A stretch of DNA of 64,000 nucleotides from positions 61,016,842 to 61,080,841 of the forward strand of contig OX381710.1 in NCBI GenBank assembly GCA_947462335.1. The letters are read 5' to 3'. The notes under the pieces were generated by a model that was not told the DNA's origin, did not search any database, and worked only from the letters and a program-made list of their open reading frames with translations. Shown piece by piece: positions 61,601 through 64,000 of this stretch. This DNA is from Harmothoe impar. Lineage: Eukaryota > Annelida > Polychaeta > Phyllodocida > Polynoidae. The position numbers were made by a program, and so were the translations under genes. Each line of letters opens with the position of its first letter. Position 1 is the stretch's first letter.

Positions 61601-61967
61601 CACCCCCAGCCTACAGCCTCTACACTACCCCCACCCCCACCCCCAGCCTACAGCCTCTACACCACCTTCACCCCCAGCCTTCAGCTTCTACACCACCCCC
61701 AGCCTACAGCCCCTACACCACCCCCCACCCCCACCCCCAGCCTACAGCCTCTACACCACCCCCACCTCCACCCCCAGCCTACAGCCTCTACACCACCCCA
61801 CCTTCACCCCCAGCCTTCAGCTTCTACACCCCCCCCAGCTTACAGCCTCTACACCACCCCACCTTCACCCCCAGCCTTCAGCTTCTACACCCCCCCAGCT
61901 TACAGCCTCTACACCACCCCCACCTCCACCCCCAGCCTACAGCCTCTACACCACCCCACCCCCAGGC
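58680..61967. repeat. ~30-bp CT/AC-rich minisatellite, ~110 units, 3.3 kb
   Basis: Units of CAGCCTACAGCCTCTACACC + ACCCCCACCC(C), 29-31 bp, with variants CAACCTACAG, CTTCTACACC, AGAGTCTACACC, CCTACACC and CCACCTCC. Larger blocks of several units are themselves repeated (for example around 59380-59520 and 59690-60070). The plus strand has no stop codon in any frame for most of the array, so an 1143-aa frame (58618-62049) runs through. As unit length shifts by one base the frame cycles between three peptide phases (QPTASTPPPP, PAYSLYTTPT, SLQPLHHPHP), so it does not encode one maintained repeat peptide. Confidence 0.97.
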
Positions 61968-62129
61968 CTGTTTCTGTACTTCAGTTAGGTTTAGCAAGTA
62001 TTTCATGAACCATGACAACATCAGGATTTTCCATTTACTGACCAAATAACTTTCATATTGTCTTGTATCAGGATCTGAGGATTGGTTTCAGCTGTTTTTT
62101 CTTTTCCAGACACAGAAAAGAATCTGTAC
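61968..62129. repeat. 162-bp segment, copy 1, flanked by minisatellite on both sides
   Basis: Nearly identical to 62594-62755, with about three differences (GCAAGTA/GCACGTA; CTGTTTTTT/CTGGGTTTT). It starts CTGTTTCTGTACTTCAGTTA and ends GAAAAGAATCTGTAC, where minisatellite units begin at once. It contains a polypyrimidine tract ending CTTTTCCAG like a splice acceptor. Confidence 0.95.
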
Positions 62130-62225
62130 CCCCACCCCAGCCTACAGCTTCTACACCACCCCCACCCCCAGCCTACAGTTTCTACACCACCCCCAGCCTA
62201 CAGCCTCTACACCACCCCCACCCCC
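62130..62225. repeat. Short second block of the ~30-bp minisatellite
   Basis: About three units of the same family as 58680-61967, separated from the main array only by the 162-bp segment. Confidence 0.95.
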
Positions 62226-62593
62226 ACTGTCTTTACAGGCACCACCTGAACAGAAACCAACATCGGTTAATTGATATTAATTTGAAATCGCCATTGATAG
62301 GTTGAATATGTTGAACTATGAAATGCACTAAAAGAAAGGGGCGTCCATAGTGCTAATGAATTCATGCTACGTTTGACCATTTGGATGCCCCCCTTGGTCA
62401 TGTAATAGGGTGTTGTTTATAGACCGCCCCCAGTTGTATGTACTGATTACAACAAAGGTCAGTTACCTGCCGTTAAACTGACACTGCCATATCTTATTCA
62501 CGACAGGAGCAATTATACTCCGTGCACGGAGGCAATGACTTCAGTTCGTTATCTGGAGGCACTGATCGCACACAGATACCTGTTTAAATGTGA
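62226..62593. other. Unique DNA
   Basis: No feature recognised between the last minisatellite unit and the second copy of the 162-bp segment. Confidence 0.5.
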
Positions 62594-62755
62594 CTGTTTC
62601 TGTACTTCAGTTAGGTTTAGCACGTATTTCATGAACCATGACAACATCAGGATTTTCCATTTACTGACCAAATAACTTTCATATTGTCTTGTATCAGGAT
62701 CTGAGGATTGGTTTCAGCTGGGTTTTCTTTTCCAGACACAGAAAAGAATCTGTAC
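62594..62755. repeat. 162-bp segment, copy 2, in unique context
   Basis: Offset 626 bp from copy 1. Here the sequence continues into unique DNA with splice-like signals, so this is probably the ancestral copy. Confidence 0.95.
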
Positions 62756-62819
62756 TCGATCCATTGTATTCTTAATTTACAGGAAAAGCTGCCGGGTGCT
62801 GGGACAGTTTTATTTAAAG
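62736..62819 (+). other. Candidate internal exon (84 bp)
   Basis: Upstream is a good acceptor, TTTTCTTTTCCAG ending at 62735. Downstream is a consensus donor, AAAG|GTAAGAAA, at 62819/62820. An alternative acceptor TTAATTTACAG ends at 62782. The 84 bases are 28 codons and are open in at least two frames. One of these joins in phase to the next candidate exon at 63073. No domain was recognised and no other exons are visible, so this is weak evidence for a small-exon gene or an untranslated exon. Confidence 0.25.
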
Positions 62820-63072
62820 GTAAGAAATATCTATGTGGGTTTTTTTTCAGTAAAAATATTCAGATTGCATTTGTCTTTTGCTCTTTTTGTGTAGTCAGTA
62901 ATCAGCATGGCTGTTCTTTTGTTCATTAATATTCCATCTTCTCGTTATGTTTACGTTGTCCAATTTGCATTTAGTTGAAATTTTAGTTTTCATTTCATGA
63001 TTTATGAATATTTTATATTAACGTCCACTTTTTTTATATAAGGGTTTAGATCGGTATTTTCCCTAATTACAG

Positions 63073-63191
63073 GCCCTGGTCATCAGTCTTGTGACACCAT
63101 TTGGGAAGCACCACGGCCCTAACAAAAAGAGCCCCAGCCTGAGAGTAGGCTGCATGTGTGTCATCTGAGGAGGGGTGGGCCCGGGATAAGG
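63073..63191 (+). other. Candidate second exon (~119 bp)
   Basis: The acceptor TTTTCCCTAATTACAG ends at 63072. A possible donor AAGG|GTGAGA is at 63191/63192. Joined to 62736-62819 in phase 0 it gives an open frame of about 31 further codons, containing TPFGKHHGPNKKSPSLR and ending at a TGA near 63163. The alternative frame ends at a TAA near 63121. Unrecognised; could be a terminal coding exon or chance. Confidence 0.2.
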
Positions 63192-64000
63192 GTGAGAGCC
63201 CACCCCTTGGTATTGTCCAAACTCCATGGCATTGTCAGCTACCTTTGAGGATTTTTTTTGTGCTAGGATTCTGTTTTTAGGGGAGTGTCCTTGGCGCTCC
63301 GTGGACGGCTGGTTGGACACGTGTCCTGTGGAGAGGGTAGAGCAGGGACTCAGGAGTGGAGGGGGAGAGGGGACTGAGGGTGGGGGAAGAGGCAGAGGAG
63401 GAGGGGGTGGAGTAATCTCCCCATTAATCTTAGTGCTACAGGAGGGCTCTGACACCCGCTGCCCCTAGGATCATTGTCCCTAGGTAAACAGACAAGCTGA
63501 GCACATTATCAATGCCACTAGCGACGGTTTATTTTCATGGCATTCTAAATTCACGCAATGTCTTTTCACTTTATTCGACTCTAACAATGCATCAGCTGGT
63601 TAATATAGGCAAGTCAGTTTGACTTTGTACATGGATTGGAGGAAATACTTACCCACTGATATGGGGGTGAATAGCTTCCTCTATATTTTATCAAATAAAA
63701 TAGTCAATATGAAATGTTATTTCCGGGGATATAAGGTTAAATTGGTGGGGATTGGTTTGGGTAGGGTAACATGAGGTTTCCATCAAATCATCTTCCATCC
63801 ATCACCCAATAACACTCCGGGTTAGTGTTTGTCTCAGCCCACTGTCCCCGCCCGTGCTCCGAGGGTGGGTTGAGAGGTGGGGCCAGTAAACGACATCACC
63901 AGAATCCAGGCTTCCCTCCTCTCCCTGCTGCCATCATTGTCAAATATGTCTTTATCATTCCCGTGTTATCATGACTGCATTATTCCTTATTCTCTATAGT
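63192..64000. other. Unique DNA to window end, no gene supported
   Basis: A G-rich purine stretch (63330-63415) opens overlapping frames of 80 and 130 aa on opposite strands, both explained by composition. The rest is AT-rich unique sequence. Confidence 0.5.

Noticed and set aside
58618..62049. 1143-aa plus-strand open frame as a proline-rich protein gene
   Set aside because: Explained by a stop-free minisatellite. The peptide phase changes within the frame and no promoter or splice context is visible.

Overview
This window is eukaryotic, from an animal. It has no operons or dense coding, no reading frame that looks like a conserved protein, and a heavy load of microsatellites, minisatellites, G/C homopolymer tracts, small terminal-inverted-repeat (TIR) transposons and LTR fragments, separated by unique DNA. 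The MITE families, the many TACATGTA/TAGGCCTA-type words and the density of 20-60 bp minisatellites fit a marine invertebrate. An amphioxus, hemichordate or mollusc is plausible, but the sequence alone does not settle the species. A run of exactly 200 Ns (16328-16527) marks a scaffold join.

Layout. 0-5 kb is mostly unique DNA with a TAAT-rich, enhancer-like block (about 2050-2290), a 45-bp minisatellite, a CRE/E-box cluster near 4.7 kb and a G-rich minisatellite. 5-9 kb holds a Tourist-like MITE, a CGGTAAA-rich element, a minus-strand solo LTR and a MITE inside a TA repeat. 9-13 kb is minisatellite-rich. 13.3-19.4 kb is one 3-kb sequence written twice, on either side of the N gap. 19.6-27.1 kb has three long minisatellites, an LTR-like segment and a MITE with a perfect 8-bp target duplication. 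27.9-30.1 kb is a 2.2-kb foldback element with arms of about 450 bp. 30.1-36.9 kb is mostly unique, with several blocks that resemble non-coding regulatory DNA. 36.9-38.1 kb is a pogo-like element carrying a second transposon inside it. 38-51 kb is unique DNA with hairpins, a tRNA-derived SINE and several MITEs. 51.5-62.2 kb is dominated by five minisatellite arrays. 62.6-63.2 kb shows splice-like signals that could be small exons.

No gene can be named. The long open frames (1143, 468, 342, 338, 336, 219 and 199 aa) all come from tandem arrays whose units lack stop codons. The window is best read as intergenic or intronic DNA, possibly the regulatory neighbourhood of a developmental gene; that last point is inference. 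I found no clear novel biological system. The most informative results are the probable false duplication at the gap, the foldback element, the nested transposons, and the 162-bp duplicated segment beside the candidate exons.
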